Part shown: in pieces, positions 39,714 through 48,784 of the stretch
How positions within the stretch are numbered: position 1 is the first letter of the stretch
How the letters are laid out: each line of letters opens with the position of its first letter
The notes under the pieces: generated by a model
What the model saw: only the letters and a program-made list of their open reading frames with translations
Told to the model about the DNA's origin: nothing
Database searches by the model: none
Virus record (IMG/VR): IMGVR_UViG_3300047312_000527
Coordinates: 1 to 59,316 of that record
Strand: one strand, 5' to 3'
DNA: 59,316 bases
Origin: a virus
Program-made: the position numbers and the translations under genes

Positions 39714-40556
39714 TCAGCATTTTAGTTCACATAACACTTTTTCAGGCGATGAACTAAAATAGTCCGCTTGGAAAACGCGATTATTAATATTTGTTCTCTT
39801 AACCCACGATGTCGTCATAGGGGCTAAACAAGGAAAATACATCATTAGCTGCCGAACGTTAAAGTTATCTGCAACACAAGATAAGCCTGACTGAAACCCA
39901 ACAAAAAAGACAGAATTTCTTATTATATAGCAAATATTACTAATGTAAGAGTCAATATAAACAGTATTATGGACGCCTTGTCTAGTCAATCTGTCTCCTA
40001 TTTCAGATAGGACGTTTTTATCATACCCTGCACCTACTAATATAATAGGCAGATTAAACCTGTCATATATCCCCTTAACCAACTTGTGCCATTGATCTGT
40101 ATTCCAAAGGTCCGTTCTAGAGCGATTAGTTCCAGAAACAAAAGCCGTAAGATACCGCCCATAAGGAGTGGGGCAACAATCCGTTCTAATAGGAACGCAA
40201 ATATCAATAGGATATTCTAAATCTATTTCATCTAGCCTAGTTCCGGACTCAAGCCACCGATTCGCCGAATATTCAAATGCAAAGCGCCCTTTTTGATATA
40301 AATCAAATATGCCTTTAATATCAGGCTTTAAGCCAGCCACTCTGTGATAATCTGCTTCAGAAACCTTTTTAAAACAAGACTTTCCTACCTGTGGCAAAAG
40401 CTTGACGAATTCCCCAGATCTGTGCTGTACGGCATCATCGGCTATGGTTAATATGTTAAAATTAATCTTATCAAAATATGGGGCAAACTTTTGATATATC
40501 CAAAATATATCCCCAATACCTTGAGGAACATCCAGAGTAATTTCAGCGCCAATCAT
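39714..40556 (-). CDS. Heptosyltransferase-like glycosyltransferase (GT9-like)
   Basis: 280 residues. 'LDVPQGIGDIFWIYQKF' is the GT9-type N-terminal loop (G-x-GD), and 'WNTDQWHKLVKGIYDRFNLPIILVGAGYDKN' then 'VFFVGFQSGLSCVADN' match the nucleotide-sugar half. GT9 enzymes usually use ADP-heptose, which fits the HldE gene at 26313. The start overlaps the epimerase stop (ATGA). Confidence 0.8.
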   Translation of the reverse strand: MIGAEITLDVPQGIGDIFWIYQKFAPYFDKINFNILTIADDAVQHRSGEFVKLLPQVGKSCFKKVSEADYHRVAGLKPDIKGIFDLYQKGRFAFEYSANRWLESGTRLDEIDLEYPIDICVPIRTDCCPTPYGRYLTAFVSGTNRSRTDLWNTDQWHKLVKGIYDRFNLPIILVGAGYDKNVLSEIGDRLTRQGVHNTVYIDSYISNICYIIRNSVFFVGFQSGLSCVADNFNVRQLMMYFPCLAPMTTSWVKRTNINNRVFQADYFSSSPEKVLCELKC

Positions 40557-41341
40557 GCAATAAATATAGTCGGCGACCAGTTAAAAATATCTTTAGTCCT
40601 GGCGATATCAGCACAGGTATGAAACTGATATGTATCTTTGAATGGGCAATCAATATAGTCTGGGATAATGTTAGAATTATACAATCTATTACAGTAATTT
40701 ATTATATTTTCAAAAGGGACGCTGACTCCGCTACCTAAATTAAATACTCCACTTGTTTGCACGCTTATAGCACTCTTAATACACTCGCATACATCATCAA
40801 TATGAATAAAATCACGCTTAGGATTGCCTTTAAATAAAATAGGCGGTTGGCCATTCTTGATCATATTGTTAATCTGATGTACCATGGATGCCCTTTTACC
40901 CTTGTGCTCTTCGCCAATAAGCGACCAGACATTGGTAAACCTAAAACCAATACAAGAAACATCTTTGTCTCTAGTCCAAGATAATGTCCATCCCTCAAAG
41001 TTCTTTTTACTCTGAGCATATGGGGTTAAACAATCATGAACTGCGCCCGATGATGCCCAAATAAACTTGCGACATCCTTTGCCATAATAATAATCAAACA
41101 TTTCAATCGGCCAATAATAATTAGCTCTCATCATGGCGTCATAATCTCGGCTCTGCGTATCATTGTTTGCCGCAAGATGTATCAATACATCTGCCTGTCC
41201 CGCATCTTGCCAGTGGATTATAGGAACTGCACTTGGCTGCTCATTCAAATGCCCTGTGCCAACTACATCGTGTCTCTGACATAGTATTCTAGACAAATAT
41301 GATCCTACAAATCCGGTGGCACCAGTGATTAATATTCTCAT
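40553..41341 (-). CDS. NAD-dependent epimerase/dehydratase (SDR)
   Basis: 262 residues. The Rossmann motif ILITGATGFVGSYL at the start, 'LIHLAANND', the catalytic Ser in WASSGAVHD and Y-x-x-x-K in TPYAQSKKNFEGW, then 'CIGFRFTNVW' and 'RDFIHIDDVCECIKSAI' place it in the extended SDR family acting on nucleotide sugars. Exact substrate not readable; an ADP-heptose epimerase role is possible but not supported by specific residues. Coupled by ATGA overlaps on both sides. Confidence 0.88.
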   Translation of the reverse strand: MRILITGATGFVGSYLSRILCQRHDVVGTGHLNEQPSAVPIIHWQDAGQADVLIHLAANNDTQSRDYDAMMRANYYWPIEMFDYYYGKGCRKFIWASSGAVHDCLTPYAQSKKNFEGWTLSWTRDKDVSCIGFRFTNVWSLIGEEHKGKRASMVHQINNMIKNGQPPILFKGNPKRDFIHIDDVCECIKSAISVQTSGVFNLGSGVSVPFENIINYCNRLYNSNIIPDYIDCPFKDTYQFHTCADIARTKDIFNWSPTIFIA

Positions 41342-42033
41342 GATTTCTTAAAAACAAAACTCATTACACCGTCACGGCCCGCAAGGGTTTCTGCATCGCT
41401 CGTTTCTATCAGTTCAAAACCATATTCGGTTACACAATAAATCAAGCCATTTTGAGTGAAGTACTGAAGGTGCTCGCCTGGCTTCTTATGCTTTGACGAC
41501 ACGATATCATGAATATCATTAAAAATAGGCATGCTTATAAAAAGATATCCATTTTTCCGTACTTGCCGCAATATCTCTTCTGGCTTTTGAAAGTGTTCAA
41601 AAACATCCCACAGTGTAATCCCATTAAATTCAAGAAGCGTTTGATCTTTACTTAGCTCTTTATAAATACCTCTATCTTTTAGCCACTTCACGCCACATGG
41701 GTTAATATCATACCCGAATGACCTAACTCTTAACTTTTTAATAAATTCTCCGCAACCAATCCCTACATCTAAAACCAAATCCTGATCTGACATATACTTT
41801 TCAACTAAACTACAACGATATTTATTTAAGGCAATGGCAGTAGGAGTGTGCTCTAGGTCTACATAATGCTTCCAGTAAGCATCTGAATATTCAATAACTT
41901 TGTTTCTATCAATTTGCCAAGCAACCCCTATTTCAGGAATACCTTCTATACCGTCTGTAATAGAAACTACTTTATCGCCATATATGCCCCGTTTCAATAA
42001 GTCAAACATGCGATAATATAGTTCATAGTTCAA
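41338..42033 (-). CDS. SAM-dependent methyltransferase
   Basis: 231 residues if the TTG at 42033 is used; an ATG at 42009 would give 223. Motif I is LVLDVGIGCGEFIKKL, followed by FGYDINPCGVKWL and 'NGITLWDVFEHFQKPEEILRQVRKNGYLFISMP', typical of class I methyltransferases acting on small molecules or sugars. It lies inside the glycan operon. Confidence 0.85.
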   Translation of the reverse strand: MNYELYYRMFDLLKRGIYGDKVVSITDGIEGIPEIGVAWQIDRNKVIEYSDAYWKHYVDLEHTPTAIALNKYRCSLVEKYMSDQDLVLDVGIGCGEFIKKLRVRSFGYDINPCGVKWLKDRGIYKELSKDQTLLEFNGITLWDVFEHFQKPEEILRQVRKNGYLFISMPIFNDIHDIVSSKHKKPGEHLQYFTQNGLIYCVTEYGFELIETSDAETLAGRDGVMSFVFKKS

Positions 42034-42919
42034 TTTTATTTTTCAGGAATTCATACGATTTATGCGGAGCATAATAGATGTGCTTGTATTTAAAACAATG
42101 ATCGTCTGTGCTCTTTATCATTAGGCTAGGATAACTAAAAATTTTAGCCGCAACTACTGATAGAACAGAATTAACGCCGATATAGCCGCTAGATTTTTTT
42201 AATATCTCCATGGCTTCAACTATAGATGTTTGATTTGATAAATCTATTAAGTTTTTGCTGCCCGCAGGAATTAAATCAGGGCCAAGATTTAAAACAACCC
42301 CGCTCATCTCTAATCTTTGCAACGATATAATAGTATTTTCCCAGTCACCTTTATCAAAATCCCTAGACGCAATTCTCTTATCACTAGAATATGGGCAAAT
42401 TACCATGTATTTTTCTGGTAGTCCAAAATCAGAAACATTACATAACTGATTACTTAAAATGCTTGAATCATTATACTTGAGATACCCGGACGTAATGCGG
42501 GAAAACTTCGGACTGATGCTCCAGTCATCAGCATCAGACAGCCCTTGAGGAATATTCATTTTCTTAGTTTTTAAATGAACCATAACCTCATCTTTGGTAA
42601 AGAAGCACCAGAATTTAGAAAAATCATCATAAACTATAACATGATTTTTGAGCTTTGGAAAATTAGAAAGCCTTTTGAAAACTTCCATAATATGCTTGCT
42701 TTTATTAGTCGCATAATATATCGTGTCCAGATTTTCTCTTTCATAATGAGAAAAATAGCTTTCTAAAGCAAGAACATCCCCAATTCCACCCGTCAGTAAA
42801 ATACCACCAGACGATTCTTTAAATACTCTGGCAGGAGCATTAAATACTCTTTCTTTAATAAGCCGCTGATTACGGCTTTTAATTAAATATTGATTTCTTT
42901 CACTAAAGTTAAATGGCAT
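42023..42919 (-). CDS. GT9-like glycosyltransferase
   Basis: 298 residues from MPFNFSERN. 'GILLTGGIGDVLALESYF' matches the GT9 N-terminal GD loop; 'MVICPYSSDKRIASRDFDKGDWENTIISLQ' and 'GYIGVNSVLSVVAAKIF' match the C-terminal half. It overlaps the end of the helicase gene by 11 bases and the methyltransferase by 11. It probably works with the other glycan enzymes here. Confidence 0.75.
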   Translation of the reverse strand: MPFNFSERNQYLIKSRNQRLIKERVFNAPARVFKESSGGILLTGGIGDVLALESYFSHYERENLDTIYYATNKSKHIMEVFKRLSNFPKLKNHVIVYDDFSKFWCFFTKDEVMVHLKTKKMNIPQGLSDADDWSISPKFSRITSGYLKYNDSSILSNQLCNVSDFGLPEKYMVICPYSSDKRIASRDFDKGDWENTIISLQRLEMSGVVLNLGPDLIPAGSKNLIDLSNQTSIVEAMEILKKSSGYIGVNSVLSVVAAKIFSYPSLMIKSTDDHCFKYKHIYYAPHKSYEFLKNKIEL

Positions 42920-44927
42920 AATGCAAGTTTTTAGCTTCGCTGACAACTGATGCGGCAATCTCATCAGAGCAATTCAAAGCAATCTTAACCTTATTTATAT
43001 TAGTGGAAATATCTTTAAGAGTCCTAAGTCCAGCAGTCCACAGTTTATTAGCCTTTACCCTGCCTATTCCGCTTAGCTTGACTATATCAACCATTTCAAA
43101 TGGCACGCCATAATTTATCCTGGCTCTCAGTTGTTCTAGCCACATATGCCGGTTCCACATACCATGCATACGATTTATAGCAGATAAAACTTCTAGCGTT
43201 CGGCTAAAATCATATTGCAACCCTCTCATGGGAGCGCTCAATATAGGATTCTCTTTTCCCTGTAATAAAAGATGGTAACAATACCCTACCTTAATTACCG
43301 ATGCATTGTGCATATCAAAATTAACCTTTTTTCGCCGCAATATATTAACATAGCCATCAGCTTCATCTACTTCCATTCTACTAGCAATGCCGCAGCGGTG
43401 GGTATCAATATTTGATAGCGCAATAGTTAGCCAATAATCATCTTGCTCTTTTTCGTTTTTAAAAAGGTGATCAAAATTAAAATATAAGTTAGAAACATCA
43501 TATGGAGAATAGTAATACATGCTAGATATCTTGCCTAGCTGCGTCAAAGTATATGTGCCACTCTCTTCTTTCAATATACTACACTTTTTTAAACTATCCA
43601 GCATATTGTATATAAAATTACTATCTAGTCTTAAGTTCTGATGATGAGAAAGCGTTTCTTTGAACCAATTATTTAACTCAGTCCTATTTGTTATGTTACC
43701 ATGATGAATTTCGCTAACAATATGAAAGGCTAAATTTTTAAACGTTTCGTTCTTACCAACTAAGGATGACATAACATCAGGAGGATTATTAATTCTATAT
43801 TTCCAATCTTCTATTTTACTATCTGGCAATAGAACGTAAGCATCCCCTTCGTCTGACCCGTATCCTTTTCGGCCAGCTCTACCCATAGAATTTAAAATAG
43901 CGCTCACTTCCACTTCTGATAATCCCCGATGAACTCCTAATACTATAACACCCTTAGCAGGCGTATTAACTCCAGCGGATAACGTTGATGTGGCAACCAG
44001 AACTTTCAAGCTATCACTATCTCTAAACTCATTTTCTATTTTAATCCTATCAGCTTTAGCTAAATCGGCAGTGTGATATTTGGCAACTATCCCCTCGGAC
44101 GCTAGCTTCTTTAGCATTGCCAGTCCTGTTTTCTTACCATGCACAAATATAATGAATTTATCATTTAAGTTTTTCTTGATTATCTCAAGAGCCTTCTTCA
44201 TTTTGGTCTCTTCTTTTTCTTCATATCTCCCTTTATCGCGATATGGAGTAAAGTACTTATTCAATTTACACGGACGATAATCAGACCTTAAAACATAAGT
44301 ATCTCTACCCGTTATATTGCTAATCCAATTCCCTATTTCTTTATGATTTGGCATAACAGCAGATAAGGCCACAATCCTTGCCTTAGGATTAAGTTTCAAG
44401 AAATTCAATAGCCCAACCTCAATGTGACTCCCACGAGACTCATCTCCCAACATATGAAATTCATCAATCACCAATGTCACATCGCCATTCAAAAAATCAG
44501 ATTTATCTGACCGCGCCCTTGACAGGGAGTTAAGAATTTCGTATGTCATGATAATAATATCGGCTTCCGCTAACTCTTTTTTTCTATCAGACGTAATCTG
44601 ATAGTCTCCGGTACATATAGACACTTTTAAGTCAGAAAAATGATGGTCTGATGATCGCCATTCATCAAACTTCTCTTGGGAGAGCGCCTTCATCGGCGAT
44701 AAGTATATTCCTTTACCGCCATGCTGCCTTATCGTGCTAGCGATATACATTTCCGCTATGGCAGTTTTACCAGCACTCGTATTCGCAGATATCAAGCAAT
44801 TTTCTGGTTTATCAAAAACAGAAAATACTGCGCTCTGCACAGGATTAAAATGCTCGAATGAAAAACGACCGAACTTAAACTGTTCGGTCGAAATAATATC
44901 TTTAGATTCCGCAATTTCAATAATCAA
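42909..44927 (-). CDS. Hel308/Ski2-like superfamily 2 DNA helicase
   Basis: 672 residues. N-terminal 'FEHFNPVQSAVFSVF' (Q-like motif), Walker A in SANTSAGKTAIAEM (about 47-60), 'GIYLSPMKALSQEKFDEW', DEFHML (DExH), 'VALSAVMPNHKEIGNW', then 'VLVATSTLSAGVNTPAKGVIVLG' and 'NSMGRAGRKGYGSDEGDAYVLL'. A winged-helix region follows, and near the C-terminus a helix-hairpin-helix 'VKLSGIGRVKANKLWTAGL', as in Hel308. It probably unwinds forks or recombination intermediates, a role that UvsW or Dda has in T4. Confidence 0.9.
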   Translation of the reverse strand: MIIEIAESKDIISTEQFKFGRFSFEHFNPVQSAVFSVFDKPENCLISANTSAGKTAIAEMYIASTIRQHGGKGIYLSPMKALSQEKFDEWRSSDHHFSDLKVSICTGDYQITSDRKKELAEADIIIMTYEILNSLSRARSDKSDFLNGDVTLVIDEFHMLGDESRGSHIEVGLLNFLKLNPKARIVALSAVMPNHKEIGNWISNITGRDTYVLRSDYRPCKLNKYFTPYRDKGRYEEKEETKMKKALEIIKKNLNDKFIIFVHGKKTGLAMLKKLASEGIVAKYHTADLAKADRIKIENEFRDSDSLKVLVATSTLSAGVNTPAKGVIVLGVHRGLSEVEVSAILNSMGRAGRKGYGSDEGDAYVLLPDSKIEDWKYRINNPPDVMSSLVGKNETFKNLAFHIVSEIHHGNITNRTELNNWFKETLSHHQNLRLDSNFIYNMLDSLKKCSILKEESGTYTLTQLGKISSMYYYSPYDVSNLYFNFDHLFKNEKEQDDYWLTIALSNIDTHRCGIASRMEVDEADGYVNILRRKKVNFDMHNASVIKVGYCYHLLLQGKENPILSAPMRGLQYDFSRTLEVLSAINRMHGMWNRHMWLEQLRARINYGVPFEMVDIVKLSGIGRVKANKLWTAGLRTLKDISTNINKVKIALNCSDEIAASVVSEAKNLHYAI

Positions 44928-44939
44928 ATTTAATACCTT

Positions 44940-45641
44940 TTAACAAAGAACGTCGCCATAATCATCAGGCGCAATACTTACAATCTTACACCCATCCGCT
45001 ATTAAACCAGTTAACTTATCAATTTTGATGTCCATTACAACTGGATCTGAAACAGTGTCTGGGATATTATCAAAATCTAAATTAATATCAAGCCAATTAA
45101 TTCCTCTACAAGCCCTGTGTATTCTACGAATACGCTTTGTTATATCGGCTATAGTCTTGTTATGTTTAAATTCTTTTTTCTTAACAATCGTAAACCAAAA
45201 CGACTTCACATAATTAATCTGATGCGACACAAAATCAAAAAACTTATTAAACCCAAAATATTCGTGAATAATTTCTTCAGTAAGATTAATTACTACGCCT
45301 CTTGTCCAAAGATCTCTAGCTTCATCTAAAGTATGGGCTATAGGAGTATGAACACGACACTCCATACATCCTGCTACCCACCCCAAAGAACCACAAGAAT
45401 TAATAGTAAATTTTTCATGCTTACAAAAATTATAACTCTCCAAAAATCTTAAAAATTTACAATCTGGAAATACATCATAATCGCTCATCAGCGGCTGCTC
45501 ATGCCAACTAACAATAGCCTCTATTGAGTTATCGCACAATTTGGCTCGATGGCGGCAAATACCGCATTTAACGAACCACCATATCTTGGCATCTTTATCC
45601 CATGAATATAGTGCCGGATTATGACTGCATTCGGGCATGGG
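44940..45641 (-). CDS. Hypothetical protein with Lar-like zinc motif
   Basis: 233 residues from MPECSHNPA (an in-frame TTG is 4 codons earlier). 'CSHNPALYSWDKDAKIWWFVKCGIC' and 'AIVSWHEQP', repeated in style at 'CKHEKFTINSCGSLGWVAGCMEC' then 'EARDLWTRG', resemble two Lar-type (restriction alleviation) zinc-ribbon units. The C-terminal part is helical. Anti-restriction is only a suggestion from pattern. Confidence 0.6.
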   Translation of the reverse strand, partial: PMPECSHNPALYSWDKDAKIWWFVKCGICRHRAKLCDNSIEAIVSWHEQPLMSDYDVFPDCKFLRFLESYNFCKHEKFTINSCGSLGWVAGCMECRVHTPIAHTLDEARDLWTRGVVINLTEEIIHEYFGFNKFFDFVSHQINYVKSFWFTIVKKKEFKHNKTIADITKRIRRIHRACRGINWLDINLDFDNIPDTVSDPVVMDIKIDKLTGLIADGCKIVSIAPDDYGDVLC

Positions 45642-45660
45642 ATTTCTGGACAATGTAAAA

Positions 45661-45891
45661 TTAGATGCGCTTACTCAACTCGGTCTTTACCGAATCAGCA
45701 ATTTCGTCAACCATCTTATAGAAGTCATCGCTACTTTTAGCAGACGCTAACCATTTATCAATATCTTTATGTTCTTTTTCAATAAAATGAAGAACATCAT
45801 ACATGTCGCCGTGTAATTTATCGCCTAATCTATCAGAAACAAACTTCAAACTATCCTGATCCAAACGCTCAACAAAATTCTTAATAACCAT
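45661..45891 (-). CDS. Small hypothetical protein
   Basis: 76 residues, helical and charged ('LKFVSDRLGDKLHGDMYDVLHFIEKEHKD'). A GAGG ribosome site precedes the ATG. No family recognised. Confidence 0.6.
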   Translation of the reverse strand: MVIKNFVERLDQDSLKFVSDRLGDKLHGDMYDVLHFIEKEHKDIDKWLASAKSSDDFYKMVDEIADSVKTELSKRI

Positions 45892-45906
45892 GATAATACC
45901 TCTTAA

Positions 45907-46365
45907 CTAAAAAAACTTGGAACTTGATACATTTAAAACTCGGTGGAACTTTAAACCATTATACTCATCTTGTCTTACTGCGCCATAGCTCTTGTCTTCA
46001 ATGGACTGATTATTTTTATTAAAGCAAACTGTCCAAATGTAAAACTTTCTATCATTTTGTATGATAGAAACATAATATAGTCCTAAACTACCTAAAAATC
46101 TCTCCGCTACTTTGCACACTAAAGAGAATGGAAGGAAGGCACCAAATGACGCATATATCTGCAATGTCTGCATATAATGCGCCTGGTGATCGTTCTTACT
46201 TAAAACAACACAGATGCCATATCCATCAACATATAAATCTCTCTCTTTCAAGCAAATAATTTGCTTTTCATCGTCCATGCTAACAACCGGCCAAGAATAC
46301 TCCATCAAAGCAGCAGATGCGTCGTGCATTTCCTTTATATGCTTTTCTAATAAAACACTTTGCAT
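45907..46365 (-). CDS. Hypothetical protein
   Basis: 152 residues, mixed alpha/beta, with 'IKEMHDASAALMEYSWPVVSMDDE' at the start and a strand-rich remainder ('LGLYYVSIIQNDRKFYIWTVCF'). No family or motif recognised. Confidence 0.6.
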   Translation of the reverse strand: MQSVLLEKHIKEMHDASAALMEYSWPVVSMDDEKQIICLKERDLYVDGYGICVVLSKNDHQAHYMQTLQIYASFGAFLPFSLVCKVAERFLGSLGLYYVSIIQNDRKFYIWTVCFNKNNQSIEDKSYGAVRQDEYNGLKFHRVLNVSSSKFF

Positions 46366-46395
46366 CCCTTATTATAATGCGGCGACTCAATTTTT

Positions 46396-47448
46396 TTAGA
46401 ACTTACAGCTTTCGTCGTAAAGTGCCCATGAAAGTTCCTTGGGAGTCAAGTGCTCTTCGGGTCTAATTTCATGTCCGGCTTCCTTGAATCTCCTGAGGAT
46501 ATTTTGCAATTCTTTACTCGCAATCAGCCGCGAAGGGTCGTTAGACATAAACTTCATCATTCTGGCCAAAAACCAATCTCTAGTCTGTTGAAGCCCCTTT
46601 GAGAGTTCGTATGCCTTAGGATTATCTGAAAATCCCAAAAATCTCATGGTATCTTCAGGATCAAGCCAGCACAAGTGGCTCCAAGGATCGCCACGCTTAT
46701 ATTCTGGATTAATAGGTTGAGCAAGCGCTCTATCAATAAAATGTAGTAAGAATCTTATCCAGTTCTTAATTAAATATGCGTCCTTGCAGCCATCACCCTC
46801 AATTACCCGAAACTCAACAGTCCGGCGGGCGCTATCCTTCTTTAAGGACTTGGCATTCATCGTATAATATTTAACATCGCCTACACGATTGATGATTTCC
46901 TGAGGAGAATACTTTTCATCGTGCGATAAATTATTCGTCATGCCTATAACTTGGCAATAACGATTAACCTTTCGGTAATCTGGCACTGCGTCCAAAATAA
47001 CAGGTTCGCACTTTATATACCACGATAAAACTCTGGCAATCTGTTCATTTTCTAAATCAGAAAAATCAATATGAACATGAACAGAACAACGCTTGTCTGA
47101 CTTTATCTTTGCGTCTTTAGAAAGTGCCTCAATAACACGGCACACTTTCTGAACGCCCTTCCATCCACTGAACGGAGGCGTGCAAACCTCCATACCGCAA
47201 CTACTGTCTGGTTTAACAATCCATGTATTATTGTTATTAGTATGTTCCCAACCACGTACTTCGGCACCTTCTTCACTATTGGCATTCACAACTGACGCCA
47301 CGTAATCAATGCCGGCAACCTTACTATTACCATCATCTGGTTTATTTTTACCATCAAAAGCGTTCAGCTCTATTTCAATACCGAATTTTCTGGTGGAAAC
47401 AAACGCCACATGTTCGTGTCCCATTTCCTTCTTCCTGGTATCGCCCAT
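46396..47448 (-). CDS. Putative amidoligase (Amidoligase_2 type)
   Basis: 350 residues. 'FGIEIELNAFDG' at the start, 'VKPDSSCGMEVCTPPFSGWKGV', the histidines in CSVHVHIDFSDL and 'RRTVEFRVIEGDG' are the conserved blocks of the Amidoligase_2 family, a glutamine-synthetase-related fold predicted to form amide bonds between amino groups and carboxylates. It is the second amidoligase in this window and of a different family from the one at 37269. A near-consensus sigma70 promoter is upstream. Confidence 0.87.
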   Translation of the reverse strand: MGDTRKKEMGHEHVAFVSTRKFGIEIELNAFDGKNKPDDGNSKVAGIDYVASVVNANSEEGAEVRGWEHTNNNNTWIVKPDSSCGMEVCTPPFSGWKGVQKVCRVIEALSKDAKIKSDKRCSVHVHIDFSDLENEQIARVLSWYIKCEPVILDAVPDYRKVNRYCQVIGMTNNLSHDEKYSPQEIINRVGDVKYYTMNAKSLKKDSARRTVEFRVIEGDGCKDAYLIKNWIRFLLHFIDRALAQPINPEYKRGDPWSHLCWLDPEDTMRFLGFSDNPKAYELSKGLQQTRDWFLARMMKFMSNDPSRLIASKELQNILRRFKEAGHEIRPEEHLTPKELSWALYDESCKF

Positions 47449-47490
47449 ATTTCACCCTACCTTTTTGTGTGCCTGAAATTCAATAACGCC

Positions 47491-47519
47491 AATATACTTC
47501 ATTTGCATCAATGTGTCAA
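47491..47519 (-). promoter_or_regulatory. Sigma70 promoter for the 46396-47448 amidoligase
   Basis: On the minus strand TTGACA and TATATT are separated by exactly 17 bases. The start would lie near 47484, giving a leader of about 36 bases with AGGGTGAAAT before the ATG. Confidence 0.8.
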
Positions 47520-47542
47520 TAACATTTATCGAACGAATGCTC

Positions 47543-47571
47543 TTGCTGAAACAGTTTTTTTCGTGTAAAAT
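47543..47571 (+). promoter_or_regulatory. Sigma70 promoter for the 47597 gene
   Basis: TTGCTG, 17 bases, TAAAAT, then AAGGAGATAGC and the ATG at 47597. It is divergent from and non-overlapping with the promoter at 47491-47519. Confidence 0.7.
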
Positions 47572-47596
47572 ACTCAAAATTCAACAAGGAGATAGC

Positions 47597-48130
47597 ATGA
47601 AGAAGCCAGTAAAGAAGAGTGTAAGAGAAAAAAAGACGAAAATTATCAGCAACGAAAAATGTCTGATGGTGAAGCATGGTAATAAACAGTATTTTACGGA
47701 TGAAAAAAACTACCCAATGTTGATTGAATTCGGCAAGAAATTTGACGCCGAAATTTCCGTCGTAAAGGTAAATGAAGCCGAATTGCTCATTGATCTGCAA
47801 ACGCTCGCGGAATGTCTCTGCAATCCAGATTATATCCCATCCAAAACAGAAGTCAATGTAGAAGTTTTAGAATCAAGACTGCTTCCAAAAAAGAAAATCA
47901 TAGTAGAAAAAGAACAATCCAAATCTACCGTGGAAGATGAAATGGAAAAACTGCTGCGGTCTGGCAAGCCGCTGGCAATCGCAGAACTTTACGCCAAATG
48001 GCAAGACATAGAAGACGGCGATTACCAAAAGGTTTACAACAAATTTATAAAAATTAAAAGCACGCTAATAAAAGAAGGCTACTCCATTGAGCGTGTTCGC
48101 AAGGGAATTTACATCGCAAAGAAAGCATAA
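47597..48130 (+). CDS. Hypothetical basic protein with possible C-terminal winged helix
   Basis: 177 residues from MKKPVKKSVREKK, chosen for AAGGAG 7 bases upstream. The basic N-terminus leads to an alpha/beta domain ('KQYFTDEKNYPMLIEFGKKFDAEISVVKV') and a C-terminal segment 'EMEKLLRSGKPLAIAELYAKWQ' then 'IKSTLIKEGYSIERVRKGIYIAKKA' that looks like a winged helix. It could be an early phage regulator: strong promoter, divergent position. Inference only. Confidence 0.65.
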   Translation: MKKPVKKSVREKKTKIISNEKCLMVKHGNKQYFTDEKNYPMLIEFGKKFDAEISVVKVNEAELLIDLQTLAECLCNPDYIPSKTEVNVEVLESRLLPKKKIIVEKEQSKSTVEDEMEKLLRSGKPLAIAELYAKWQDIEDGDYQKVYNKFIKIKSTLIKEGYSIERVRKGIYIAKKA

Positions 48131-48132
48131 GC

Positions 48133-48288
48133 ATGGAATTAATCACTGATTTATTATCGGGAAACTATTCCACCGTTCAATTTATGTGGAATTACTCAGC
48201 TTTTTACCGTATTCAAATAATTTTATTTGCGATAGTCGTACCGTGTTTACTTATTGCGTTTATAAATTCATTTCGCAAATGGAAATAA
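48133..48288 (+). CDS. Small membrane protein (51 residues)
   Basis: A short open frame starting 2 bases after the 47597 gene. Residues about 27-45 are hydrophobic ('IQIILFAIVVPCLLIAFI'), ending in SFRKWK, so a single-pass peptide with a basic cytoplasmic end is likely. No ribosome site other than the end of the upstream gene. Function unknown. Confidence 0.55.
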   Translation: MELITDLLSGNYSTVQFMWNYSAFYRIQIILFAIVVPCLLIAFINSFRKWK

Positions 48289-48289
48289 T

Positions 48290-48781
48290 TCAGATCAGCT
48301 TCTTCTCACCGCTGAAAAGAATTTCTTCTCCAAAATGATGGTCTATAAAAGAATGCTCTACGCCACCACGGCGCAAGATGTCTAGGCCAATCTCTACCGG
48401 CATCTTCCATCGCTCTGGTGTACTATCGTACATGCTTTTAAGTCCAATCACTTCTCGGACTCCGCATTCTACAATAGCGCGAGCGCAATCTGGACAAGCA
48501 AACCAAATGCAGTACAGCGTAGAGTCTTCAGAGCCAGACTCTCCCCATTTAGCAGATGAATATAGAGCAACTCTCTCAGCATGCTCCATTATATTCATTT
48601 TTTCATCTCTGGTTAGCTTAGACACATCACATGGAATGGTAGGGCGATTATAGCCATCATACCAAGCAATTCCGCCGGGACAATTTGTTACTAAGACTGA
48701 TCCATTCTGAGTGGACGGATCAGGGCTTTTCTGTGCATTATTAACCGCCCGCAGCAACCAATCTATATGAGATTTTTCCAT
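48290..48781 (-). CDS. dCMP deaminase-family protein
   Basis: 163 residues. Zinc and catalytic residues are His67 and Glu69 in MEHAERVAL and Cys96/Cys99 in FACPDCARAIV, with 'SPDPSTQNGSVLV' at the substrate loop. The family converts dCMP to dUMP for dTTP synthesis in T4-like phages, though related enzymes deaminate other bases. It is followed upstream by the recombinase gene with a 3-base gap. Confidence 0.85.
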   Translation of the reverse strand: MEKSHIDWLLRAVNNAQKSPDPSTQNGSVLVTNCPGGIAWYDGYNRPTIPCDVSKLTRDEKMNIMEHAERVALYSSAKWGESGSEDSTLYCIWFACPDCARAIVECGVREVIGLKSMYDSTPERWKMPVEIGLDILRRGGVEHSFIDHHFGEEILFSGEKKLI

Positions 48782-48784
48782 TGA

